Shown: piece by piece, positions 43,965 through 57,100 of the stretch | Numbering within the stretch: the stretch's first letter is position 1 | Layout: each line of letters opens with the position of its first letter | From: Periplaneta americana | Taxonomy: Eukaryota; Arthropoda; Insecta; Blattodea; Blattidae | Direction of reading: 5' to 3' | Assembly (NCBI RefSeq): GCF_040183065.1 | Contig: NC_091127.1 | Location: forward strand, 26,648,391-26,712,390 | DNA: 64,000 nucleotides | Translations under genes and position numbers: made by a program | The notes under the pieces: generated by a model | What the model was told of the DNA's origin: nothing | Database searches by the model: none | The model's input: the letters and a program-made list of their open reading frames with translations, nothing else

Positions 43965-46900
43965 AATAATAAACGAAGTTCCTCTGTGTTCAGTTCCCAA
44001 CCTGCTGCAGAAGGCTGTGGTTGCAACACAGTCCTCCCTGGAGTCACAACTACAGAAGCTCTTGGCTAGAGTGAGCATTCTGACCACTGCTGTAGAGAAC
44101 TGCATCAGATATCCTGCAGAACCAGAGAAACAAGAAACCTGCGAAACAGACGACGAGGAGGAGGAGAGTGGAGTGGGAACAGAAGGTGACGAGGGGGACG
44201 TGGAGGAAGAGGTCTCAGTCGAAGTCACAAAAAGGCAGACACAGATGGTGCTAGATGGACTGGCTACATCTCGACAGCTTGAAGTGTATCTTAGGTGATG
44301 CGTCACACACTTGCCATGGTAGATTTATTGACAAGATTAAGATAAGGTTACCAGATTTCTTTCACAATTTCCGGAGACAAATATAGATCGACATATAGTT
44401 GGTTGACAGCCACTGCTCTGGTATCATGGCAATGAAGCCATCAGCCATCTTGCAGTCTAGTATTTTTCTGTGATGTTGAGATGAACAGGCAAAGCTTTGC
44501 AATTTTCCAGATGGTACTTAACACACAATTGGGTGAGAGGAAGATGCCAATTCTATATAAATGAGCTGCCAAACAATCATGCCTTGTCAGAAGGGGAAGG
44601 CTGCCACTGTTGAATTTCTTGGTTGTTCAGGGATGATGTTTAAATTTTGGAGGAGGGGTTTCCATGATTTATCTTTAGCTGATTCCTTTATTCTGTTCAA
44701 AAATTTTTGTTTCTATTGGAATTTTTTATTAAAATTAACTTAAATAAATGCATCTTGATTACACAACTTTTAACACTGTATCACTTCGGAATATGTATGA
44801 TAAGACTTTTCTGTGTTAAACTCCAACATATCTCGTTTACATGTTTCGACCTATTTATGGGTCATCCTCAGAACTGGCGTTGTTGGTCTTGGCGCCTCTT
44901 GTTCTGTTTCCTGTGAGGGTGCGTTCGTGTGGTATAGTGTAGAGTCAAAGAGTGTGTGTAAATTATTTTTGAGTAGCATGTTTTTATATTAGGGTGTATA
45001 TGAAAAAAAAACACTTTTAACATTTCTGTTAGTTGCAATTCATTTATATTTTAATACATAATTTAAAGAATTAAAATACTCATTCTAATTACATATTAAA
45101 AATGTTCATTTTACTTATCTACTGCTTAAACTACTGGTATCTTTCAGAAGAGGGAATATTTTTAAGCAACTGTTCTCTGGATTCCAAATTCAGTAGTAAA
45201 TCCCTGACAGGTTATGTTGAAGTTGGTTAAGATGGCAAGCATGGCTCCAACAGTTTCTAAACTCATTCTGGATTTTTGGAATGTCCACATGATGTTCATT
45301 GAAGAAAAAACTCTCTCGACTGAAGCAGTACGTTTAGAGACAGTTCAGTCAACTTCTAGAGTTGTGCACCGAGAATCATTTACTCAAAGAACATTACAAA
45401 TCTCTATTTTGAGCAAAGAGTAGCATTTTCTTCATTCCATTTTGACATTTTCTCTGAAATCACATATTTCTTTAAGCAAGAAATTCCAAGAAATGAATTA
45501 TCTTCATCCAGGTTAAGTTCATCTACACTTGAAGAAAAAAAAATTAACTGTCTCTTCAAATTTTTCCCTTTCTGGAGGAGGTCGCAGCAGAATACATTCC
45601 ATAGATATTTTATCTTGTGAATAAAACCCAGTCACTGATATATTCAACAGTATTTTCATAAAATTCACAAGAGACACTGAGAATTCTACTGTTGAATGAG
45701 AACCACTTTTTCTAAGGATACCAAAAGTTGCTTAATTGATGATGGAATAAATCCGTCAGAATGCTTCCTATGAGGTTTATGTAGAGGCTGGTTGCGTCCC
45801 TTCTGATGGCTCTACTAGACATGCTGACATCATCATAATTGATCAGCAGAAGGAAAAGGGTGTCATTCTTGATCCCACAATCCGTTTCTAGATGCATGAG
45901 CAACAGCCACAAGAGGTGTGTCGTGAAAAACAAGTCATATATGAGCCTTGTTGTCAGCATCTCGGAGCACAATACCACATCACACATTGGACAGTTGTTG
46001 GACTCATGTTCGGTGCCCGTGGCACGATCCCTCTAGAAACTTCAAATCAACTTAAATAATTTAAAATTTCTGATGCAATGATTGATGCCATAGGATCGCA
46101 TGTGTTAAAATCATCCTTAGCTATAATTAGTAATCATTTGTAGTCAAGAAACCTTTATTGTAAATTATGTCCTATGTTATCATTTATCTCAATGTTTTTT
46201 TTTTAATTGTCACATACATAATTGTTTTTAATCATTGTTCATTGTGAATTGATTAGTAGGCCGACCCTTATTTTGGGAGGCTTTTGTTGAAAAATTCTTT
46301 CTACAGTTCAGTTTTTCTTTTAACCTTGATAACAATATGGGAGACTCGACTGCAGTTATGTCCTCACCTTCAGTTTTGATTTTGTCATCATGAAAAAGAG
46401 GCAACGTTGCATTAGCAAAATTCATCCACAACAGTGTGCAAGGATCATTAAACCATATTAAATTAACACTGAACATCCAGGAATTCCTGAAAACCATATT
46501 AAATGCTAGGACATTCCAGGAATGAATTTTTTTCCGAGACAAAAAGCAAAATTCGGGGACTGTCACCAGAAATTGGGGATGTCTGGTAACCTTAGATTAA
46601 GATGTACGCAGGGAAAAGTTTTTATCGCAAAAATTCTCATTCTCTGTAGGTGAAATCAGATGAATTGCATGAAGACTCATGTCGCCAAAAATAGCTGTTA
46701 AATTTTAATTATTTATTTTACGTATGATTGTTATTGTTTATAAGATCAATTCAAGTACACTTATCCTTATTACAGATTATGAGATCGATCTCGGTAGCAG
46801 GAGATTAAGGCTTCCACTTTAGCTGAGAATTAGTACTGGTATTAGTAGTAGCCTAGTAGTAGTAGAATTATCAGCCCTATGTGTTTGCTGCCTTTACTCC

Positions 46901-49900
46901 CAAGGAATATTTCCTTTTGCTCCTTTCTGTTGAAGCTTGAGTCAACCCCAAGGTCATAGTGCAACCAGCGAATAGGGATTATAAAGAATGGACACTGAGC
47001 AAATTTTCCTGTGTTTTGTTTCTCTGTGCGCCAGAGGCTAGTTTCACTTTCAAGCGCTAGAGGTAGTGTAATCGAGCATACACTGAGATAATAATTGAGA
47101 ATAGAATTAAGGCTCAGGATCCAAACATCGCCTACCTTATTGCATAATCCAGTAACGCTTTGCTTCAAATAAATTTAAGTTAACAGCTTTTCCTTATTTC
47201 TCAGTGACAAACTAGTTGTAATAATAATATTTTATATTTCAGATATCATAAATTATATTATAAAATAATATAATACATTATAAAATTAAGTATCGAATTC
47301 GTTTAATATTTGTATATAATATAATATAGGTATATGGTTTTACTTCTCGTAAGAGTTTTGTTTTTCCATTTTCAGCGCTATCAAATCATTACATATTTTA
47401 ATTGTTGTTGGGGTCAACGTCTGAACCCTCATTATAAAGGAGCTCTAGAGTCTAGACATTACAGTTAATAAAGGATTTATTATTTTATGGATCCAATTTA
47501 TTTTATTTGAGTACATAATGTACCTAGATGTATTAATTGTATGTGTTATATTTCCGCTGTGTCGACTGCTAGCTGGTGTGATGTCAGCACCAACTCTAGG
47601 GAGAAAGCAGAATCTGACGCTTTAGCTGGCTTGAAGGTCATTGAAATCGGTCCGGCTACATCAAAGGTACCAACGCGAAGTGTCCATTCTTTATAATCCC
47701 TATTCGCTGGTGCAACCAGAAGGATTAGGTCAATTGAAAAAATTCGTGATCCTATCAGAAATCGAACTGTTTTGTAACAGAGCACTTTAAGCTATGGTTC
47801 CGCTATGGCGATCATCACTGAGTAAACAATGCCACTCGATTAGCTCTACATATAAATAAATGGAGTGGGTTCTTTACAACGTTCTGCGCAGGCTGCAGTG
47901 ATCCGTGCTGGCAATCAATTGACTTAGCTTCAGGCTGACAGTGATGATCGTTGTTCATTTAGAAAACAAATGAATGATGATATCACAAATATGGCTGCAA
48001 AAATCGTGTATTTAGCAATTTCTCACAAATAATTGATGAAACTTCAATTAACCATGTTTCTAATCATCCTGCTCTGTACGATACGAGTTCAAAAAATACA
48101 GATATCCATAAAAAAAAAATGTTGTGGAAGGAAGTTTGTGAAATTGTCGGCAAGATTGGTAAAGTACTGTATTTCAACACAGGTTAATTCTATGTACATT
48201 GCAATACATTAGAGAAAGAATAATTAAATTGTAGATTTTTAAAGACAATGTTTATTAAAAAAAACTGAATTTAGTGTTGTTAGAGCAGGAACGTATATAT
48301 AGAGTGTCAAAGCAATACTTTCATTAAAATAAAAACAAATTAAACGTTCATTTTTATTTATAAATGTAGGTTGTGAAAGTATTAAAAAACTGTCGTTTTC
48401 CCTGTTTGGTCAATCACCACATGCCAATAGTTTTATGGAAAGTAAAAGAACTTTGTCCTTATATAAGTGAACTTACAGAAAAATTTAACAGCAATTTTAC
48501 TGACAATATCAAAATTAAACACTGCTAGTTATCATGGAACCTATAATCTTTTCATTGTGGGTATATAATTATATCTTACAGCTTCACTCAATTCAGAATG
48601 GGAATTTTTCAAACTAACAAGCTAGCAGAGCTGAGGATTTTAGTGGATAATGTTCTGGAGACATTGGAAACCAAAACATAAATTTAACTCAATCAATCAA
48701 TCTTCTTAATGTATCCAGCTGTTTGCTGACAACATAAAGTCCACTATAGTCCACTGTAGTCTATTCAGTTGTTGTTTTTCACGAGAAATGAGGGGAATTA
48801 ACAGAGCCAAGTTTAATATTGAAAAGAACCATATAATGAGACAAAGGGGCAAATATAATACCAAAAGGATTGAAGTATGGTGTCAGTCCAATGCAGAATA
48901 AATTTAACTCAAGTTTCATTAAATATAAATTAAGTGTCATTTGTTAACCAAGTGAATATTCTACTTCGTCAACAATCCTAATTATTTTCAAATTTATTTT
49001 TCTTCTTACAGAAAACTGGTATTGGAAGTCGACATTTCTAGACAAGTATTATCAGAGCTTCTGGAAAAACTGAAAGCGAGGCTGTCCAATATTCATGATA
49101 CTGTCAGGTTTAGAACTGCAATTCCAACTGTGCAAGTTTATGTAAGTTTTCATCCAATATAATATTCTTGATACTGTCAGGTTTAGAACTGCCATTCGCA
49201 CATCGCTTCACAGCTAGACTATGGAATATGTCAAAAAACTATTAATTGTATTACAAAGTCTTATTTATAGTCACAGTCTCTTTTCATTGTGCCAGGAATC
49301 AGGATGCTCTCCATTGCTAGCATTGTATATCAGGGGCGGCTCTACAATAAGAACTGCAGAGCTGCAGAACTGCCATTTAATTGGACCTGAAAAAATTAAA
49401 AATGTAAAACGTGCTTTTATGTAATCTAGTTCATTGTTTCGTTTATTTTTCCAATTCATTCTCCTTCGATTCGAGATTTTACTGTCTGTAGGAGCCTTGA
49501 ACTGCTGGAGAATTTTATCTGTAGTGTACTTTTCGGATCTGTGATCGGCAGTTCCTGAAGCTCAACGTAGGGTAATCAGCAGCAGAAAACTGGTTTTCTT
49601 CACCGTCCCATAAGATTGCATTAGAGCTGCAACCGAAGCAGCTCTCTCCGAATATACAAAAGAACCGTCAACACCCTCATCTCTTTATGACCTGCGTTAG
49701 AACAAATAGGCTTCTGGACTACTGTACATCATTACAGTTCCAGTGTGTTATAGTACTGTGGGTGGTGTGATGTGATTAGTCAGTGTGTCTAAGGAAATAT
49801 TTTATATTAAAAACGAATGAAATGAAAAACCTAATCGACCAACCCTTTTCGAAATTAAAAGAGAAATTGCATGTTAATTTAAGAAATTAGGACGTCCTAC

Positions 49901-52900
49901 ACAAAATTTAAGTACTGAAATTTCTGCAAAAAGTCGAGGAAATCATGTAGCCTACTAGTCATTTTAATACCGAAATATGTCATGGAAACGATTGGTTTTT
50001 TGCTGCGCTCATGAAAACGCTTTCCCCCCCACCCATGTATTCTGTTTACATGGACAAACACCGGAGTGAAGGATTTAGTTAATTTGACTTAAAAACTAGA
50101 AAAGCATGTGGGGCACATCTCCACTACGTGACTAGTTGTACCAGGTGGGAGAGGTGTAGCGCACGGATGGTTGGAATACAATTTCGGGTGCACAGTCAAC
50201 TTCGAGAAGGGGCTGTAATTACACGCGTTATCCGATTTAGATGCAATAAACAGCATGCGTTTGCTAAATACACTATTTTTCATGCAGAACTGCCAATCTT
50301 TTTAACCGTGGGCCGCTACTGTATGTATATTATACCCACTATGTACTGTATACGGTCTTACATAATGGTCTTTGTCATGTTGATTACATGAACAGAAAGT
50401 TCAAAGTTCTGCTATTTATGAATGTCTAAATGAGCCATTTGTTGAAAGCAAATGATGATGAGGAGGAGGATGATGATGATGGTGTTATTTTAAATAAATA
50501 ACGAGAATCACATTGTAATTAGTTTGATAATATTAAGCAGTTAGACAATAAATAGTAACAAATTGTAATTATTTCAGCCGCAGTTCATCGACCTGTCAGA
50601 GACGTGGAGCAGTCTGCAAGACGAGATGGTACTGCTCAGCAACATCAACAACATGGCTTGGAATTTGCACAAATTCCTGCAGGTCTGGGCTCATTACATG
50701 TGCATTTATCTTAATGTGTAGTCAGATAAAGAAATGTTGATTAAAATAGAAACAGAAAAATACCGTATTTTCTCGAATAACCCGCGCCCTCGAATAAGCT
50801 GGGCACCAATTGAACGTCAGTTGTCTTGCTTAAGCGGCTGTTCACATGGTACCTATCTTGAAATAACAATAGTACGCGTCAGTAAATTAACTACCTTCAT
50901 TTTTATGTTACTACATGATTTATTATAGGCCTAAATACCTGTTATTACTATTAACTTCTTCATTCTGCGCTGTTTTCGTCATCACCAACATCGTCGTTTC
51001 CTGGGCAATATTGTCTTCACTCTCACTTCTCCATACACAGTCGTGGTCTGTTTTATCCAGCTGATTGGAGATAATACACTTTTTGACGCTATTTTCAACA
51101 AGAGGGAGCGATATGCGTGCCCATGCATCACGAATTCATTAAAAATATAAGACGCACAAACTATAGACCTACAATTATCACTTGAACTTGAATCTGACAC
51201 ACGCACTGCTAATCCAAACGCCATTAACAATGTTAACAATTGGAATACCCGCGCGGAAAGAAAATGGCATGCTACTACCATAGTCTAGTACATAGTCACG
51301 AAGCTCAATACGTACGGAATATGCATCCAATGACTGTTGAACTTTAGTTGCCACCCATTTGGATCGCTACTATCGCCTATCACAGACAATGCGAAATAGT
51401 ACCGGCACAGTCTATTGTTCCTAGTATTCTCAGTTTCTAACCGCATGAAACGCTGTTTCGAGAGAAATGCAAAAAATCACCTCAAGCTTCGTGACTGTAT
51501 CTATTATCAGAAGGAATTGCGCGGGAGGAAAATCGGGCAATGTCGCCAACTTCATTTCGAATAAGCCGCGTACCCTTATTTTTTTACTTGTATATTTCTG
51601 GGGGGGGGGGGATGGAGGGGGAGTGCAAGAGGTAATCCAGAAAATACGGCATCTGGAAATATATTGTTTATCTCAGAGTACTGTACTCCAGTGTTATTAC
51701 TAATTTCTCTAAAATCCAAAAGCTCAAAGTTAATTAAATAGTTCTGAAGTCTTAATTTTTATAGTCATTTTTATATTGTAAGAGTACATTTTTCCGAGGA
51801 GGGTGCCAGCATCGTGTTTTTATAGCGACTAAAAGTAAATGCAAGCATGCAGTGTGGTGTATTAGTTTAAGAAAAATCTGTTGGCACAGATACATCAAAT
51901 GAGTGAGTACCTATTCACAAGTTTACTCACAACACTTATATTCTCTCTCCGAATTTTTACCAAATTTAATAATTTTGTGTGAGTAATAAATAGCATTGGG
52001 GGGGGGGGGTTACAGATTTAGAACCCCCACCTCCTTGAATTAAACAAATGGCATATTTAGATTTTAGTTTTTTCATCCACAATCGTTCTCCTTTCTCTAC
52101 TTTTTCACTGTCAGAGTAACAAAATCTACATCGACATAAGACATAGTCATCCTACCCCTCCTTCAATATATTCGTCATGCCTGTTACATTCTTCATCCTT
52201 GGTGAGTTCCATGTTCCATTATTGTGTTTAATTAAATTTATTTCAATATATTTTATTGTTTCCATGTATTTTGCTGATATGTAAAGTATTGTCTTACCTA
52301 TGTATCATATAAAATAACTGTTGACTAAATATATAGGCCTATAAATGATTGTCTAAGTGTAATAATGACACAGGCATTTTTATTATAATATACAAAATTA
52401 AACAGAAGTTAAAATTAAAAAAAAAAAAAAGAAAGAAAGGAAGAAAAATTGGATGGCTGTAAAAATATTACGTTTCAAAGATTTTACAAGGATATTCATG
52501 AATATAATATTAATATATACCGTAACATAATAATTCATAATCATCCTATCATAATATCATTGGGGCAGCATAACTCCGCCTTCCAGGCACCGCAACCTCA
52601 GAAGTGAGTTACCAGAAATATCAAATGACAATCTGATGACATTGGAAAAAAAATATAATACCAGTACAAAAAATTAAAAATACCGATAATGTGAATCGTA
52701 AACAATGACAAAAATCCTGTGTGTACCACTGAATAGCATAAACAGATTATAGTTCGGTTCTGAATTCTTTGTTTCTGACCCAGTCAGCAATAATGTACAG
52801 TATGAGAAGAGAGTCAGAAATGGTGATGACAGATGAAATGCGATTCTTACAGATAGTATTAATGCAAGAAACTTACCAGTATGTCTTCTTACTTATTCGA

Positions 52901-54000
52901 ATTCTTTAGATGAAGTTTCAGACGATGAAAGAGTAATGGAACGGAAAAAAATTCTCTCCGGTGTCGGGATTTGAACCTGGGTTTTCAGCTCTACGTGCTG
53001 ATGCTTTATCCACTAAGCCACACCAGATACCACCCCGGCATCGGACAGATTTGTCTCTGATTAAGTTCCAACTCTTGGGTTCCCTCTAGTGGCCGCCCTC
53101 TGCACTACGTCATAGATGTCTATGAACAAAGGACCAAAGTCCACATATGTGCTGAGGTGCACTCGTTATGAGTGACTAGTTGGCTGGGATCCGTATGGTG
53201 ACGCAGAATATCTGCATGGAAATATCATATGTACTTCGGTACATTAAAATAATATATATGAAGTTTCAGAGCTGCAACTCTCCTCTCGATCACAAGGAAA
53301 ACCTATGTTGCTATTGAATTATTAAGATTACCGTATTAAATGTTATCATTTTTTTATACAACTGATGCATACTTCATCTTGCAGGTGCTGGAATACATTG
53401 ACGAAGACACCTTAAAGCACATGATAGGTGATGCTACAATACTGACAGATGAGGAACGTCTTAAGGCAACTACAGGCCTCAAGATAGAGTCCAGTGAGAT
53501 GAAGACTGAGGTTGTATATCCTGCTCAAGTGACGGATTTTGACAAGATACCACTCCAGGTGAATCTAGGAAGCTCTGCTTGTTTCCTGCTATATTTTCTT
53601 CTGTCAGCCGATCAGCAGCAGTTCCCTCCCACTACTTTGCATCTAGGAACATTTTGCCAGATTGAAACTCATATACTATGTTAATAAATTTTCAAATTGG
53701 ACATCCCTGTTTTAAGATACTGATTAGACCAGGGATGTCGAACAGCGCTCTCGAGCTGTGAAATGCAGAGCCTTCACTCCTCCCTTACCGTGCAACGGTT
53801 GAACACAGATAGCAGGCAGTCCGGTCGAATGATCGTAAACTAAAGCGAAACTACTAATGCGGCGGCTGGTACGTGGATAACTTTTATACATCTTACTTAC
53901 TAATTGATTACAAGCTCATTTTAGATTTGCACTTGATGCATTCTGATGAACAAAAAATGTAGGCCTACATAAGGATGAATATTGATGATGATGATGATGA

Positions 54001-54046
<46 letters not shown>

Positions 54047-54122
54047 AATAGCGTTTTATCTACTGGGTCATTCCATGAATGTTGTTCGTTAGTGACGGAA
54101 ATAAATCATAATAATAAAAATG

Positions 54123-54164
<42 letters not shown>

Positions 54165-57100
54165 TTGTTAATATGTTTAAAATATCAACTTAGTTTGTAT
54201 GTGTTGTAGCAATGCAACTTCAAGTTCAGAAACATAAACTGTTTTGACGTATAAAATTAATTACTTTTAGCGTGACTTCAAATTTGTTCATAGTTTTTGT
54301 TACAGATTCAAAAATATCTCCTCCTCGAGTTCGATGGTTTAGTGAAATGACATCTACAAGATCTCCATGAACAATGAAATCTGAGTCGACACTCCTTATG
54401 AATATACTGTAGCTAGCTGCGCCGTATCTTTGTGGTGAGAGGTAGTGAGTAACAAGTAAAAGTTTTCGTTCTCGCTATCAGTTGTCCCTCCAAGTTATCT
54501 CTCATTTCTGATATGCGCTCCGCAATAATATTATGAGACAAACTTATAGATTTAAAATCATTAATGTATTCCGGACATATCTCTTTTGCAACAATGAGCC
54601 AGTCTTTCACAAATTCTCCGTCAGTGAATAGTTTTGAAGCTGTTGCAATAATTTCACAAATTTTGTAGTTAGCACGAACCAAGCTTGTTCTACTAACACC
54701 CGATGATGATGATGATGATGATGATGGAAGGTTTTCTGAATTCAATCTTGATTTTAATTCCTCTAAGCCTTTTCACGAGCGGAATCGGATAACTTTTCTG
54801 GTCCATAAGCTTCAGCATGTGTCGAATTAAAATGCCTTTTAATATTATTATGGCTTAGGTATCCAAGTTCCTTTCTACATATTAACCAATGTGGCTTTCC
54901 GTCCTTTAAGGTAAACAAATATTTATCTATCCACTTACTATTAAATCGTCGTTCCATAACCATACCAGCCGCCGGAGTTGATAAACACACTACGTACAGA
55001 ACACTGCTACAGCGAGCTCAGGTTGACCGTACCGACTGTCGTTTCAGCTCAGCTATAGTAGGAAATAGTATTAATCGTTTCACACTTTGAGAGCGCTGTT
55101 CGACATCCCTGGATTAGACTATTCTCACGAGTTCATCTCCCTTTCCTGCATGGCTAGTAAATCCCTTAATGCTTTGCTTATTCTATCACTCCTGACTGGT
55201 GTTCATGTTATTCTTCAGGCATCATCTCTTTTTGCGTGCATGTCAAGAAAGCAGCATGGTTGGTGAATCCCTGTCCTCTGAAATTAGCTGTGCCAGTCTG
55301 TAGTCTGTCTTTGAGAAGTGGCAATAAACACACACAGTGACTCAGCTAAGAATAAGTCCAATTTATTACATTGTGTTGTAGTTTGTAATGGTTATATATT
55401 GAGTACGTGAATGTGTACTAGTTTTGGAAACGTACATACAGAAAAAAAAATTGTATGACAACAAGGCTACCCAGTTTCACGCAGAAAGACAATATGAAAT
55501 GTAGAGGACCGGTGAAATTTCTATCTAATATTGACAAATTAATTCACAGTGCTGTTAAAGAAATAATTAACATTCCTACTGACACCCCAGATGCTATGTT
55601 GTATGCACCAAGAAGATTGCGAGATTTAGGAGTCTTTAAAGCCCAGTGGGAAGCTTACCTTCAACATTTCAATATTTGTCAAAGACTTTTACACGTTGAC
55701 AACCCTCATGTAGCAGCCACTTGGAATCTTCCAAACGAAATTGAACATTGCATCAAACAATTACCAATTACCTTGGATTGCTCTGAACATATTTCTTCTC
55801 AAAAACTAAGAAAAGCATTGCGTGAAGATTCTTTTCATCAATGGAGCATATTGAAAAATAAAGGTTTGGGAGTTGTTTTCTATTCTCACTGGAAGAAAGG
55901 TAATTCGTGGATCTCAACCAAAAAGGGACTTTCGAGCAGTCAGTGGACGCAAGCCATTAAGATGAACTGTAATACAATACCTGTACATACTCTCCCTGGT
56001 AGAACTCTTGACTCAACCCGTTGCAGAAGATGCGACGAGCAAGAAACGCTTCCTCACATCTTGGGTTTCTGCCATCATGAGAACTGCTCCGAATCAACAG
56101 ACATAATACAGTTCGTTCTCTCATCGCATCTTCAATCTGTCAGAATGCTTCCTATGAGATTTATGAGGAGGTTGGTTGCATCTCTTCTGATGGCTCTACT
56201 AGACGTGCTGACATCATCATAATTGATCGACAGAAGGATAAGGGTGTCATTCTTGATCCCACAATCCGTTTCGAGATGCATGAGCAACAGCCACAAGAGG
56301 TGTGTCGTGAAAAACAAGTCATATATGAGCCTTGTTGTCAGCATCTTAGAGCACAATACCACATCACACATTGGACAGTTTTTGGGTTCATGTTCGGTGC
56401 CCGTGGCATGATCCCACGAGAAACTTTAAATCAACTTAAACAATTTAAAATTTCTGATGCAATGATTGATGCCGTAGGATCTCATGTGTTAAAATCATCC
56501 TTAGCTATAATTAGTAATCATTTGTACCCAACAAACTTTTATTGTAAATGATTTCCTATGTTTTCGTATCATTTATCTTAATGTTTCCTTATTTCCATTC
56601 AAATTGTCAGACAATTGGTTTTAATGATTATTCTTTATGAATTGATTATTAGGCCGATCTATTCGAACCCTTATTTAGGGCGGCTTTTTTTGTTAAAAAA
56701 TTGTGTAAAATAGATTATGTGAATGATGTGATGTGAATTATGTATCATATAACATGGGCAACACTTCCAGCAGCTACTGTGTGGAGAATGAATACTGAAT
56801 GTTATTAATACAGAATATAATATAGTACGTAAGTTTTAATCCAGAAGTGCCATGAGTTTGCAGATGCAATTAACTGCGGTAGTGAACGGTAACCTGCTGC
56901 TTGTTGGCTGACAGAAACACCAGGAACATTTGCTGGCAGTCACTGTATAAGGGCGTTAGGAATGAATCAATAATTATTTCTTTGTGTTCATATATGTTGT
57001 GCAGTACTTGGGATTCTGTGCCTGGTCAATCATAGAGGGACATGGTGCTCTGATACCAGGCAATCCCAACATGGGTGTATGTCGCTGGAATGGTAACTAC

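Larger units (their letters stand above)
53730..55111 (-). mobile_element. hAT element with BED finger, C-terminus deleted
   Basis: GATTAGAC flanks it perfectly (53722-53729, 55112-55119). Both ends read CAGGGATGTCGAACAGCG, then CTCTC. The minus strand carries the BED-finger N-terminus (54990-54763) and a second frame (54745-54413). The remainder is non-coding with (GAT)n, (TTA)n and (AAT)n tracts at 53974-54162. Confidence 0.93.

Noticed and set aside
43923..44306. 127-residue minus-strand open frame
   Set aside because: It is the antisense of Cfap206 exon 4 and the adjacent TGA repeat, low-complexity Ser/Ile.
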